A stretch of 64,000 nt of DNA from an uncultured Verrucomicrobiota bacterium (GCA_903907925.1 CAIVQB010000018.1:1-64000); one strand, 5' to 3'; positions 44,206-53,618 are shown, counted from the stretch's first letter. The notes: generated by a model from the sequence alone, not told the origin. Program-made: numbers and translations.

Positions 44206-46365
44206 TCAGGACTTCGCGGCTTCCTTTTTCGCAGCGTCGGGAGTTGCGGTCTTGGCACTCTTGTAGTGCGAGGAGTAGTACCGGTTCTGGTAGTAGTGGT
44301 AGCTGTAGTAGTAGCTGTCCTTGCCCTCGAAATCGATGTCGTTGAGCACCAATCCGAGGAGGTGGATGCCGGCATCCTGAACCCGTTGAACCGAGCGCAA
44401 CGCGTGTTCGCGGCGGATTTTGTTGAACTTGGTCACGAACATGATGCCGTCGCACATCGCGCCGACGACCAGGGGATCGGCGACGGCAGACACGGGCGGA
44501 CAGTCAAGGACGACGCGATCGTAGCGGGTTCCGGCCTCTTCCAGAAATTGCATCATCCGCTTGGAGCTGATGAGTTCGGAAGGATTACCCGGGGTGACAC
44601 CGCAGCACACCACGTCGAGGTTGGGGACTTCGGTGGTGTGGACGATTTCGTCGATGCTGCGAACCCGTTCCGCGAGATAGGCGGAGAGGCCGATGGGGCT
44701 CTGGAGCTGGAACGCCTTGTGGACCGAGGGACGGCGAAGATCGGCGTCCACCAGCAGCGTGCGCAACCCGGTCTGGGCGGTGACGATGGCGAAGTTGGAG
44801 GCGACCAGTGATTTGCCTTCCGACGGAATAGTTGAAGTGATCGCGATGTTCCGGAGTTTGTCCGCGTTGCGGGCGAGTGACACGGCCGCCCGCAGCGTGC
44901 GGAAGCCTTCCGCCGCGCTGGACGTTGGATGGAGATGCGACTGGAGATCGCGTTCGACGACGCTCTGCGACTTGATGTTGGGGATGTAGCCGAGGAACGG
45001 CAGGCGGAGATAGTTCTCCACGTCCTCCTGGCTCTTGATCGAGTCGTCGAGGAAGTTGACGAAGATGGCCAGGCCGAAGGCGATGGCGAGACCACCGAAC
45101 ACGCTGCCGGAAATCACCAGCGGCTTGTTGGGCTTGACCGGCTTGAGCGGCGTGGTGGCGCGGTCGATGATGGACATGTTCTGCTGATGGTCCTTGGAGT
45201 TCATGTCGTACTCCTTGGTCTTTTGAAGGACCAACTGGTAGATGACCTCGGCGCGTTCCCGTTTGCGGCTGAGAATGTCGAACTGCGTCTTGGCTTCGTA
45301 AAGCTTGGACACCCGCTGTTCGGCCTCGGTGTAACGGCGGCTCGCGGCCTCTTCCTCGGCCTTGGCCGTGCGGGCACTGGAGAGGATGGAATCAAAGGCT
45401 CGTTGAGCCTCGAACCGGAGTTTGTTGCGGTCCGCCGCCAGCATCTCCTGCTGTTCCATGACCTTGGGGTGGCGGTCGCGATACTTGGATTTGAGGCCCT
45501 TCAGGACTGATTCCTCCTGGGCGACGCGGGACTTGAGTTCCTGAACGAGGCGATCCTGGCTGATGGTTCCGAAATCGGCGATTTCGTTCCCGGCCTTGAC
45601 CCATCGATCCGCTTCATTGGCCTGCTGTTCCGCGGTGGCGGAACGCGCCCGGGTTAGATCGAGATCGGTGCGCGCCTGGCGGAGTCCAAAGGAGTCCACG
45701 TTGTCCTGTTGCTGGTGGTCGTCGACGAGGGAAACGATTCCCTTCGCAACGCGGAATTTCTGGAGGTCATCAATGGCCCCCTGGAGATCGAGCTCCTGAG
45801 AGGCGGCTTCCTTTTTGAGCAAAATCAGGCCGTCGAAGGCCTTGGAGATTTTTCGATCCTGGTTCTGCGTCAGGAAGCTGTCGACCAGGGTGTTGGCGAT
45901 TTCCTCGGCGCGTTTGGCGTTGGGATGCTCGACCCGGACCTCGACGAGGCGCGTCAGGCGGATGGGGACCACTGTGATGTCCCTGGAGATGGCGAGGGCC
46001 TGGTCAACCTTCTTCTTGTAGCGCTCGTCCTCGTCCAGTTTCAGCTTCTGTTTGACGATCTCGATCAACGAACGCGAGAGCAGGTTCCGGTACTGCGTCT
46101 GCAGGTAGTCCGTATCCTTGGAATTGTATCCGACGGCGTCACGGACGCTCAGGATGCCGCTGGTTTCGGGGTCGATTTGGAGGCGGACGACCGCTTCATA
46201 GATGGGAGTCGCACGGAGTGCGTAGACGACGCCCAGAACCACGAAGAGGGAAAATAGGGCGACGATGAGCCAGCGACGTTCGAGGCAGACATGCCAGTAA
46301 TGGCGCAGGGCGTTGACGTCGCGGTTCGATCCCGCGGATTCCTGAAGAGCTTGCTTTTGTTCCAT
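44206..46365 (-). CDS. Wzc-like polysaccharide tyrosine autokinase
   Basis: This 719-residue inner-membrane protein has a Wzz chain-length domain with a first helix near residues 30-55 (RRWLIVALFSLFVVLGVVYA). A long coiled-coil periplasmic part follows, then a second helix near residue 435 (SGSVFGGLAIAFGLAIFVNF). The cytoplasmic BY-kinase domain has Walker A TSTIPSEGKSLVASN (about 510-520), Walker A' LLVDADLRRPS and Walker B VVLDCPPVSAVAD. The tail is a tyrosine cluster with nine tyrosines in DSYYYSYHYYQNRYYSSHYK, the expected autophosphorylation sites. It would control polymer length and export with the Wza-like gene just upstream. Its ATG is at 46365. Confidence 0.94.
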   Translation of the reverse strand: MEQKQALQESAGSNRDVNALRHYWHVCLERRWLIVALFSLFVVLGVVYALRATPIYEAVVRLQIDPETSGILSVRDAVGYNSKDTDYLQTQYRNLLSRSLIEIVKQKLKLDEDERYKKKVDQALAISRDITVVPIRLTRLVEVRVEHPNAKRAEEIANTLVDSFLTQNQDRKISKAFDGLILLKKEAASQELDLQGAIDDLQKFRVAKGIVSLVDDHQQQDNVDSFGLRQARTDLDLTRARSATAEQQANEADRWVKAGNEIADFGTISQDRLVQELKSRVAQEESVLKGLKSKYRDRHPKVMEQQEMLAADRNKLRFEAQRAFDSILSSARTAKAEEEAASRRYTEAEQRVSKLYEAKTQFDILSRKRERAEVIYQLVLQKTKEYDMNSKDHQQNMSIIDRATTPLKPVKPNKPLVISGSVFGGLAIAFGLAIFVNFLDDSIKSQEDVENYLRLPFLGYIPNIKSQSVVERDLQSHLHPTSSAAEGFRTLRAAVSLARNADKLRNIAITSTIPSEGKSLVASNFAIVTAQTGLRTLLVDADLRRPSVHKAFQLQSPIGLSAYLAERVRSIDEIVHTTEVPNLDVVCCGVTPGNPSELISSKRMMQFLEEAGTRYDRVVLDCPPVSAVADPLVVGAMCDGIMFVTKFNKIRREHALRSVQRVQDAGIHLLGLVLNDIDFEGKDSYYYSYHYYQNRYYSSHYKSAKTATPDAAKKEAAKS

Positions 46366-46375
46366 AGTCCGGTCC

Positions 46376-46960
46376 TCAAAAAACGCGTTCGCCAACGGTT
46401 ATCACGTCACCCGGTTCGACCACGATCTTCTTGCCGGCCTGGATGTTTTTCTGAAGTTCATCGTAGGTGTATCGCTTCACCTCCCCGGTTTTGGCCCGGC
46501 GCAGCTTGATGTCGCTCTTTTTCGCGAGGCGGGTGAAGTCACCGGCTTGGGCGATGGCCTCGATCACGTCCACCGAATGATCGGGAGGAAGGGCAACTCT
46601 TCCCGGCCGGCCCACCTGGCCCGCGACACTGACATACTGCTCGTCGTACTTCTCGATCTCGACGATCACCTGCGGATTCACGAGATAATCCCGGTCCAGC
46701 AGCTCTTTGAGTTCCTTCTCCACCTCGGCGGTGGTTTTCCCGAGGACTTTGACGTCGCCGACGAAGAAATAGTTGATCACGCCGTCCTCGGGGACGCGCC
46801 GCGGGGCGTCCATTTCTTTTTCACCCAGGACGTGGATCACCAACTGGTCTCCCACGCCGATCCTGCGGCCAGAGTCGGCCGCCTGGAGCGCGGCGGGCAG
46901 GATCAGAAATAGCATCCCCAGCGCCAACGTGAGGCGGTTCGTTTTCAGACGTTTTTTCAT
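46376..46960 (-). CDS. Polysaccharide export protein (Wza-like)
   Basis: This 194-residue exported protein has signal peptide MKKRLKTNRLTLALGMLFLI. A Poly_export domain (IGVGDQLVIHVLGEKEMDAP) and an SLBB domain (YVSVAGQVGRPGRVALPPDH) follow. It is short compared with E. coli Wza (about 380) and has no lipobox cysteine, so it may form a periplasmic ring only, with the outer-membrane barrel gene upstream supplying the pore. It lies 3 bases after that barrel gene and 10 before wzc. The three form one export operon. Confidence 0.92.
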   Translation of the reverse strand: MKKRLKTNRLTLALGMLFLILPAALQAADSGRRIGVGDQLVIHVLGEKEMDAPRRVPEDGVINYFFVGDVKVLGKTTAEVEKELKELLDRDYLVNPQVIVEIEKYDEQYVSVAGQVGRPGRVALPPDHSVDVIEAIAQAGDFTRLAKKSDIKLRRAKTGEVKRYTYDELQKNIQAGKKIVVEPGDVITVGERVF

Positions 46961-46963
46961 GAG

Positions 46964-48373
46964 TTAAAAGCCGATAGCAATTCGAAAAGTGGCGCGATTG
47001 TCAACATAGTCAATAAAGGGATGGAGTGAGGCGACTCGCGGGTCCTTGAGTCGGGACGTGTATTGGTCGAAATCGTAGGAAATTGAGGCCGTGAGCCAGG
47101 GGCGCGGCTGGTAGCTCACTTGGATTCCGAAGCTGATGATCGTCTCGGAACGGGCGTAATCGCCGGAGACCGAGGAATAGACGGCCCGCCCAATTTGATC
47201 GAAAAGAAGATTGCCGCGGGCGTCGGTGGCCAAAATTGGAACCGGGAGCTGGACCGAGCTGAACTCTCTCAGATAACCCGTGGTTCGTCCGGTCAAAATC
47301 CATTTACCGGTGGGACCCAACGACTCCTGAACCGTCAGGGTGAACGAGTCGGCCGAGAGGGATTGGGCTCCGTAGTTGCTGGAAACGTCGGTGCGGCGGG
47401 AATAATCGAGCGTCACGATGGTTTTCAGAGTGACGTTGTAGGTGATCGCCAGGTCGAAGACGGGTGAGAGGGTGGAATGAGTGTCCGCCAGGCCTGGAAA
47501 ATCGCGAAATTCAAGTCCCGCCTTCACCGAACCCTCAATTTTCGGTGTGAATTCGCCCTTTGCGCCGATGTTGACCCCCATGAACTGCGAATGCGGCCCA
47601 ACTTCCCTGACAGCGGAATTCCCGGCCACGGCTGTTTGGCCATACGATCCTTCCGTGGTCAGCGCCAGCTTCGCGGCCGGACTATAGGCGGCACCCACGG
47701 TCCCCATCAGGGTGTTGAAATCGAGAATGGCCGTCCCGGGATCATAGTCGACGTCCGTGTGGACCGCCGTGGCGTAGAGCGAAGTCTTGTCGGAAAGGTC
47801 GAGCCGAAAATTGTAGGTGTCGTCCCAAGTCCGGGCGTTGACCAACACGCCGAGAGCTCCATAGCCCGACCCGCCTCCCAACAAACTGGAGAGGAAATTG
47901 AGCCGATCGTTTCCCCGGAAAGAAAAGGCCCCGGAATCGAAGATCGTGCCAATGGCCATATGGCTTTGAGTGGTGTTGTCAGACCGATGCTGCAGATACG
48001 TAACCTCGTCGAACTGGCCCGAGAGGTTGACCTTGTTTCCCGCGGGCGCGCCGTATTGTACCTGCAGCCCCGGCGTCACGGTGGTGATCAGGTCGCTCTC
48101 CTGTTGGCGCAGCACCACGTTGTTAGTCGTGATCGGTCCAAATTGGATGGTATTTCCCGAAATAATCAGCGGCCGGAAAATGCTGGGCAGGGTCACCGAG
48201 TCGTTTCCGTAGAACACGTTGTCGGTAAACGTGCTTTGCATCGACAGTTGTGGCCTGAAAACAAAGTCGTTCCAGGGAATTGCCAGGATATCGGCCGCTT
48301 CGAAGGCAGAGACACGCAGCGTCGCCGTGAACGCGCCTAAAATTCCAACGCATTTCAGCGATCGAAGGGGCAT
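46964..48373 (-). CDS. Outer-membrane beta-barrel protein of the export operon
   Basis: This 469-residue protein has a signal peptide (LKCVGILGAFTATLRVSAFE) and many alternating strands. Examples are FVFRPQLSMQSTFTDNVFYG, VTPGLQVQYGAPAGNKVNLS and ITYNVTLKTIVTLDYSRRTD. It ends in ATFRIAIGF, whose last phenylalanine is the classic signal for barrel insertion. Proteins of this type sit next to wza and wzc in exopolysaccharide loci and may be the outer-membrane pore. The ATG at 48373 was chosen over an open upstream extension. It is the first gene of the three-gene export unit. Confidence 0.82.
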   Translation of the reverse strand: MPLRSLKCVGILGAFTATLRVSAFEAADILAIPWNDFVFRPQLSMQSTFTDNVFYGNDSVTLPSIFRPLIISGNTIQFGPITTNNVVLRQQESDLITTVTPGLQVQYGAPAGNKVNLSGQFDEVTYLQHRSDNTTQSHMAIGTIFDSGAFSFRGNDRLNFLSSLLGGGSGYGALGVLVNARTWDDTYNFRLDLSDKTSLYATAVHTDVDYDPGTAILDFNTLMGTVGAAYSPAAKLALTTEGSYGQTAVAGNSAVREVGPHSQFMGVNIGAKGEFTPKIEGSVKAGLEFRDFPGLADTHSTLSPVFDLAITYNVTLKTIVTLDYSRRTDVSSNYGAQSLSADSFTLTVQESLGPTGKWILTGRTTGYLREFSSVQLPVPILATDARGNLLFDQIGRAVYSSVSGDYARSETIISFGIQVSYQPRPWLTASISYDFDQYTSRLKDPRVASLHPFIDYVDNRATFRIAIGF

Positions 48374-48951
48374 CGGTGGCCGGAATCGACTCCCGGAATT
48401 CTGTGAAAATGAGGTCAACTTAATCAAAACAGCAATGGATCGCGCCCGCCGGCCGTTCAGCACGGGGCGGGACCGCCCATCCCGGACAACGATGCTGAAA
48501 CAACGTTCAAAGACGTTCGGCCATTCTCAGGAAGACCTAGAACCAAGTAAATCTCAGAAATCATCGGATCCAGCTCCTCCTTCGCCAGCAAGTAGCGCAC
48601 CAACCACTTGGTTGTCTTGTTCTTGGAACCGAGCGCCGCCCTCGCTGTCGCTCCGTCCCGTTGGCTTCGGCCCATGCGCCAATTTTTCTGTGTTGGCGTC
48701 CCGGCCAATCGTTCTATCCTCGCTCCATCGTCGCCGCTGTTATTTCCACAACCTGTTGTTGTCGAAATGGTTCCATATGAATCAATCCGCGGCTGTGTTC
48801 CTGACAACGGGTCCTGAGTGGGGATGGCGGATGCGGCGGCCATGGCCGGTTTCGCGAGGAGGCGTCACGTCCTCCCGCGGGTCGATGGCGGTCGTGGAAT
48901 CCTTCCCCGGCGCAAGAACCCATTTCTGAGATACTTCTGAAAGAGAATTCA
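48374..48951. other. Long divergent intergenic region
   Basis: This 578-base stretch separates the minus-strand export operon from the plus-strand sugar kinase and must carry promoters for both. No sigma-70 promoter stands out. It contains one strong hairpin, CGCGAGGAGG (48853-48862) with CCTCCCGCG (48871-48879) around an 8-base loop, and no T-run after it. A minus-strand open frame at 48457-48843 is not recognisable and is not called. Confidence 0.55.
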
Positions 48952-50034
48952 ATGAAGCATGGTCTGAATATCCGCCCGCAGGGTGCCCTGGACTTCGTGT
49001 CCCTCGGCGCGCTGGTTCACCGTCTGGATCCCGGCATCATCCCATTCCGGAAGGCCACCCAGTGCCAGATCCATGTGAGCGGCGGCGAGTTCAACGTGGC
49101 CGCCAACCTCGCCGATTGCTTCCGCCGACCGACGGGGATTGTGTCGGCGATGGTGAATTATCCGATCGGCGAACTGATCGCCGAACGGGTCCGCGCCATG
49201 GGTGTAAAACCGTTCTACAAGCGCTTCGAGCATGACGGTGTCACCGGACCCAACATGGCCACGGTCTACAGCGACCAGGGCAAGGGCGTCCGTGCCCCGG
49301 TGGTGTTCTACAACCGTTGCAACGAGGCGGCCGGTCTGCTCAAGCCGGGCGATTTCAACTGGAACGAAATCTTCGGCGGCGGCGTCCGCTGGTTCCACAG
49401 CGGTGGCATTTTCGCCGCGTTGTCCCCGACCACGCCGGAGTTGATCATCGAGGGCATGAAGGCCGCCAAGGCCGCCGGAGCCATCACCTCCTTCGATCTC
49501 AATTTCCGCGCCAAGCTGTGGAAGGTCTTCGGCGGCCAGGACCGCGCGGTTTCAACGCTCCGCCGCATCATGGACCACGTCGATGTCATCATCGGCAACG
49601 AGGAGGATCTTCAGAAGGGTCTCGGTGTCGCCGGACCCGAGGTGGCCTCGTCCTCCAAGCTCGATACCGCCACCTTCTTCGGGATGATCGAACGGGTGGT
49701 CCAGCAGCATCCCAACGTCAAGGCGGTCGCGACCACGCTGCGGGAAGTCCACACCACCAACCGACACAGTTGGAGCGCGGTGGCCTGGATCAACGGACAG
49801 AGTTTCACGGCACCCACCGCCGAACTTGACGTGCTCGATCGCGTCGGCGGCGGTGACGGATTTGCCGCGGGTTTCATCCACGGCCTGCTGGCCGGCGAGA
49901 CAGGCGAGATGGCGGTCCGACTCGGATGGGCCCACGGCGCCCTGCTGACCACCTTCCCCGGAGATACGACGATGGCCACCGAGGATGAGGTCCGCGCCTT
50001 CGCTCAGGGCGGATCCGCCCGGATTCAGCGCTGA
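48952..50034 (+). CDS. PfkB-family sugar kinase (2-keto-3-deoxygluconate kinase-like)
   Basis: This 360-residue soluble enzyme has the ribokinase fold. VSGGEFNVAANLADCF is the N-terminal substrate region. SFDLNFRAKLWKVFGG is typical of 2-dehydro-3-deoxygluconate kinases. LDRVGGGDGFAAGFIHGLL holds the catalytic aspartate and anion hole. It would phosphorylate a sugar acid, probably KDG, with ATP. A purine stretch AAAGAGAA lies 5 bases before the ATG. It is the only plus-strand gene within the 20 kb polysaccharide locus and is followed by a terminator, so it is transcribed on its own. Confidence 0.88.
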   Translation: MKHGLNIRPQGALDFVSLGALVHRLDPGIIPFRKATQCQIHVSGGEFNVAANLADCFRRPTGIVSAMVNYPIGELIAERVRAMGVKPFYKRFEHDGVTGPNMATVYSDQGKGVRAPVVFYNRCNEAAGLLKPGDFNWNEIFGGGVRWFHSGGIFAALSPTTPELIIEGMKAAKAAGAITSFDLNFRAKLWKVFGGQDRAVSTLRRIMDHVDVIIGNEEDLQKGLGVAGPEVASSSKLDTATFFGMIERVVQQHPNVKAVATTLREVHTTNRHSWSAVAWINGQSFTAPTAELDVLDRVGGGDGFAAGFIHGLLAGETGEMAVRLGWAHGALLTTFPGDTTMATEDEVRAFAQGGSARIQR

Positions 50035-50083
50035 TCAGAATCCCAACCGGATCTTTCCGAATTCTCGGTCGGGCTCTCATTTT

Positions 50084-50121
50084 CCCGTGCCGGCCGATTG
50101 GCGGGCACGGGATTCTCTTTT
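50084..50121 (+). terminator. Terminator after the sugar kinase gene
   Basis: CCCGTGCC at 50084-50091 pairs with GGCACGGG at 50104-50111 around a 12-base loop. ATTCTCTTTT follows on the plus strand. It lies about 50 bases past the stop of the kinase gene and just before the end of the convergent methyltransferase-like gene at 50138. Confidence 0.75.
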
Positions 50122-50137
50122 CCAGAACCGTTTCGGA

Positions 50138-51052
50138 TCAGAGGGTTTCGAGAAGTCCGGTCTCCACGTTGACCACCGGCATTCCTCTCAAGACCTTCAG
50201 CCGATCGTCGCCGGCCAGGAATGTCGGGTTGCCCTGTTGATCGCGGCTCTGGCGTTCCTTGGAGGGGAAAAACACCTGTTCGGGTGTCACCACCTCCAGC
50301 CGGTCGTTGAGCAGGTCGTTCCGGACGAAGAAGGCGTTGACGAGATTGATTCCGACCAGCGAATACCCACGGCGGGCGGCCAGATGGGTCAAGGCGGCAA
50401 GCGAGGCACCATAGTAGAGGTTGGAGTAGTGCCGGGCCGTTCGTTGAAAATCCGCGGCATAGGGCACCGAGATTTTCCGGCAGGGTCCGAACACGGTGTT
50501 GAACTCGCAGACCAGGATTCGGGGGCGGAATCCGGTGATCGCCTCCAGCACGTGGTAGTCATTGCCGTCGATGTCCACCGACAGGATCCCGAGATCTTCG
50601 TCAAAGCCGCTTTCGGCCAGCAAGGCGTTGATGTTTTCGCGGGTGATGAAGGCAGTCCGCGCGATGAGTTCATGCTTCCAGAAGAAATGCGATTTTCGCA
50701 ACCGGTTCAGCTTCTCGGCCGAGCCGTCGATGACGAATCCACTCCAGTCGTCCTTCACCATCAGAAACCGGCAATTCGACTCGAAGAAATTCTCCACGCC
50801 GAACTCGATGAAGGTGTGGTTTCGGATCTCCACCACCCGGGTGAGATACTGGATGATTCCGTCCTCACCCCATTGGGAAAAGACTTTGAACTCATGGTCC
50901 CGTAGCCGCCGTGAGGACTCGCCCTTGTGGAGTTCGGCAAGGATGAGCCCCTGGCTCAATTTGATCTCGTCCAGGGTCACGTTGAGCTTGAAGAGGGTCG
51001 ACAGGGTCTCGCGGATCTTGTGAAGCAGGATGTGCAGTGGCGGAATCGACAT
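50138..51052 (-). CDS. FkbM-like methyltransferase family protein
   Basis: This 304-residue protein has FSQWGEDGIIQYLTRVVE, then FIEFGVENFFESNCRFL at the motif I position. GILSVDIDGNDYHVLEAI matches the VDxEG-type motif of FkbM methyltransferases. The glycine-rich SAM loop is unusual (GVENF), so activity is less certain than for the neighbouring FkbM gene. It would methylate a sugar of the polysaccharide. It is the last gene of the minus-strand series that begins at 63936 and lies 60 bases downstream of the other FkbM gene. Confidence 0.75.
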   Translation of the reverse strand: MSIPPLHILLHKIRETLSTLFKLNVTLDEIKLSQGLILAELHKGESSRRLRDHEFKVFSQWGEDGIIQYLTRVVEIRNHTFIEFGVENFFESNCRFLMVKDDWSGFVIDGSAEKLNRLRKSHFFWKHELIARTAFITRENINALLAESGFDEDLGILSVDIDGNDYHVLEAITGFRPRILVCEFNTVFGPCRKISVPYAADFQRTARHYSNLYYGASLAALTHLAARRGYSLVGINLVNAFFVRNDLLNDRLEVVTPEQVFFPSKERQSRDQQGNPTFLAGDDRLKVLRGMPVVNVETGLLETL

Positions 51053-51112
51053 GGGACGAGGCGTGACGTTGGTGGACGAAGCGAAAGGGTCGGGAAGAAC
51101 GCGAATCGTGGC

Positions 51113-52042
51113 TCAACAGCAGTCGCCGTCGGGAAGGCGGTTTAAAAAAGCCTCCTCCGATTCAAGAAAACGCGCGGCGGAGTCCGTTCGTGAAACCGGG
51201 AATACCATCAGGTCGAAATAGAAAAAGCTCAGGACCCGCGCGTAGCGGATGAGCGTGCGAAGCAGATCGGTCTCCGAGAGTTGGGTGCTTAGCAGCAGCA
51301 CGCCCTGGTTGTCGTAGACCAGAAGCGGTCCGTAGCCGGCCTTGCGCAGTCCTGGAAGAACCGATTCGAAATCCTGCCCCGCCTTCCGCCACAAGCTGGG
51401 GTGGAATTCGAAGAGAACCACCGGATTGTCGTTCTCGAGCATGCGGCGGCCACCGGCGAGGACTCGGCCGTCAAATCCCTCCGCGTCCACCTTGATGACT
51501 CCGACCGGGGTTGCCGATGAGTGGCGTTCGAGAACCGAGTCCAGCGTTTCAAATTGGACTGCACGACCCTCTCCCGGAACCAGTCGGTTGGTGGCGTTGG
51601 AGGGGATCTCCGCCACCTGTACTGCGGCTGCCTGGCCCGAGAGGTAGTTCTCAGCAAGGTGCACACCGGACATTCCGGCCACGTTCCGTTTTAGTAGCGT
51701 GTCGAATGGAGGATAACCCTCAACCAACAGAATGGAATCGCCGGGACCGGGTTCGGCGAGGACCGCCCAATCACCGACGTTGGCACCCACGTCTACGTAC
51801 CGGAGGCGTCCCTGCTCGGAGCGCACGAAACGGCAGAGCCGGCGCAGATTCGAGTTGTACGTCTCAAAATCGGCAGTATGGATCGCAAGATCGCTGCTGA
51901 ACGGCACCTCCAGGGTTCGTCCGAAGTACTCGATGCGGACCGTCGGATTGCCGAGGCGCAACATCACCTTTCGAAGGAGTCGGAAGCCCTTTCGACGGAC
52001 ACGTCCGCCGCGCAGACACTGGTCGGAGACCCACTGGAACAT
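51113..52042 (-). CDS. FkbM family methyltransferase
   Basis: This 309-residue protein has SAM motif I LRYVDVGANVGDWAVLA, then ILLVEGYPPFDTLLKRN, and the family signature GVIKVDAEGFDGRVLAGG. FkbM enzymes O-methylate sugars or polyketides. The C-terminal third (about residues 230-309) has aromatic hydrophobic stretches (VLSFFYFDLMVF). It lies 30 bases downstream of the flippase gene and upstream of a second FkbM-like gene, consistent with tailoring of the exopolysaccharide. Confidence 0.85.
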   Translation of the reverse strand: MFQWVSDQCLRGGRVRRKGFRLLRKVMLRLGNPTVRIEYFGRTLEVPFSSDLAIHTADFETYNSNLRRLCRFVRSEQGRLRYVDVGANVGDWAVLAEPGPGDSILLVEGYPPFDTLLKRNVAGMSGVHLAENYLSGQAAAVQVAEIPSNATNRLVPGEGRAVQFETLDSVLERHSSATPVGVIKVDAEGFDGRVLAGGRRMLENDNPVVLFEFHPSLWRKAGQDFESVLPGLRKAGYGPLLVYDNQGVLLLSTQLSETDLLRTLIRYARVLSFFYFDLMVFPVSRTDSAARFLESEEAFLNRLPDGDCC

Positions 52043-52072
52043 AGCGATGCGGGAAAACCTGGGTTGGAGGGA

Positions 52073-53482
52073 TTAAATGCCCGAGGGCGGACGGGGATCG
52101 GCATGGAAGGAGTGGGGGAGTTCCATCCGGCGGATCTGCCGGGGCACGACCACGAGACAGGGAAGGACGACAACAAGCACGTAGGACAGGGTTGTCGCCC
52201 AGACGATTCCTGTTAAGCCGAATCGCGTTCCCAGCGCCAGTTTTGCCGGAACCGAGCATCCCGCCAGGAGCAACGAGAAGATCAGTTGGGAGCGGAGCAG
52301 GGAGGCGGAATTCCAGAAGACCGCGACCGTCGCGCCGAGGGCGGCCAGCATGTTCCACAGGGCCAGCGCCCACAACAGCGGGTGGGACACGTTCACCGGA
52401 GTTCCGACCCAGAGCTGGATCAGGCGGTCACTGGCGAGCAACAGCAGGGTGGCGGAGGCGACTCCGAGGAGGATGGAAACGGCCATGGATCCCAACAGCA
52501 GCCGCTTCACCCAGCGGAATTCCCCCAGAGTGATGGCCTCGGCGTAGGCGGGCCAGAGGGGTGCGATGCAGAGCAACTGGATGGATTGAATCACCGCGAA
52601 GGGGCGGAGATGGTAGGAGAAGTAGGTGACCGCAGCCGTCCCTTGAATCCGCGCGATGATCAGGTTGTCGATTTGAAAATTCGCCACCTGAAGAAGATTC
52701 AGCGCGAGGAAAATGGCTCCGGTTCTGAGCATGAGCTCGCCGTGCGAACGCCGGACATCGGCGCGCGCGGGTAGAAGCCAGCGCCGCCGGGTGGCAAAGA
52801 GGTGGATGGCGTTGGCGATCGCCCCCAGCAACGGCGGTCCCTGGAGGGTCATCAACAGGACGGGCAGGGGGGCCCGCGCATGGGCCGCCATCGCCAGCAG
52901 ACCCAATGAAAGCAGTCCCGATCCCACCAGAAACCAGGAGGTCACATGGCTTTCCTGGAAGGCCAGCCGGACCCTTTCGATCAGCGTGAACGGCACCGAA
53001 AGGCTGAAGATCAGCACGGCAATCATAAGCGTCTCCCGGGCTTCCGCGCCTTCCTTGAGTTTCAGAAACCATCCCAGATCAATCGTCCAGGCCAGGGCAC
53101 TCAGGACGACCAGGGCGATCCCGCCGACGGCGGCGAGAAAGAAGGCCGCCGAGGAAAAAAGACGCCGGCACTCGACCTGATCCCCGCGCACCGCGGCACG
53201 GGTGAGATGGGTGATGAGGGCGTTGCCGATGCCCAGGTCGGCCCAGGTCAGACCGGTGATCAGGGAAGAAATTGTAATCCACGTGCCCTGTCGTTCCTCG
53301 TTGAGATAAGGATGGGTCCATCGGATCGTCACCAGCAGCAGGACGGCGGCGATGACCTTGGCCACCAACTGGCTTCCTGCGGAGAGCGCCACCCGGGCCA
53401 TGCGACCCGTTCCACCCGGCGACGTGCCGGTTCCCGAGGTCCCGATGACCGAACGGAGTTTTTCCAACAGCGGGACAATCAT
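52073..53482 (-). CDS. Polysaccharide flippase (Wzx-like, MOP superfamily)
   Basis: This 469-residue inner-membrane protein has about 12 to 14 hydrophobic helices. Examples are SQLVAKVIAAVLLLVTI, FFLAAVGGIALVVLSALAW, LVGSGLLSLGLLAMA and LGVASATLLLLASDRLI. Size and helix pattern match Wzx/MOP exporters that flip lipid-linked repeat units across the membrane. Sequence motifs in this family are weak, so the call rests on topology and context. It follows gnd after 155 bases, with a probable terminator between, and precedes the FkbM genes. Confidence 0.83.
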   Translation of the reverse strand: MIVPLLEKLRSVIGTSGTGTSPGGTGRMARVALSAGSQLVAKVIAAVLLLVTIRWTHPYLNEERQGTWITISSLITGLTWADLGIGNALITHLTRAAVRGDQVECRRLFSSAAFFLAAVGGIALVVLSALAWTIDLGWFLKLKEGAEARETLMIAVLIFSLSVPFTLIERVRLAFQESHVTSWFLVGSGLLSLGLLAMAAHARAPLPVLLMTLQGPPLLGAIANAIHLFATRRRWLLPARADVRRSHGELMLRTGAIFLALNLLQVANFQIDNLIIARIQGTAAVTYFSYHLRPFAVIQSIQLLCIAPLWPAYAEAITLGEFRWVKRLLLGSMAVSILLGVASATLLLLASDRLIQLWVGTPVNVSHPLLWALALWNMLAALGATVAVFWNSASLLRSQLIFSLLLAGCSVPAKLALGTRFGLTGIVWATTLSYVLVVVLPCLVVVPRQIRRMELPHSFHADPRPPSGI

Positions 53483-53582
53483 TGTTGGCGGACGCCGGAC
53501 TCCGGCGAATCCCGGTGCCGGGGACTTGTTTCTCCAGCCGACCGCGGCGACATCACGCCGATTCCCCGGGCTGGGTGGAATC

Positions 53583-53618
53583 CATGGAAAGGGCGCATTC
53601 GAGTGGTCGGATGCGCCC
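53583..53618 (-). terminator. Probable terminator after gnd
   Basis: GGGCGCAT at 53591-53598 and ATGCGCCC at 53611-53618 form a perfect 8-bp stem with a 12-base loop. On the minus strand it is followed by TTTCC, a short T-run. It lies 20 bases past the gnd stop, so it may attenuate rather than block transcription into the flippase gene. Confidence 0.5.

Noticed and set aside
48457-48843. A 128-codon minus-strand frame in the long intergenic region
   Set aside because: A segment (KTTKWLVRYLLAKEELDPMI) looks protein-like, but the rest does not, no family is recognisable, and it overlaps the likely promoter region. It could be a gene remnant.
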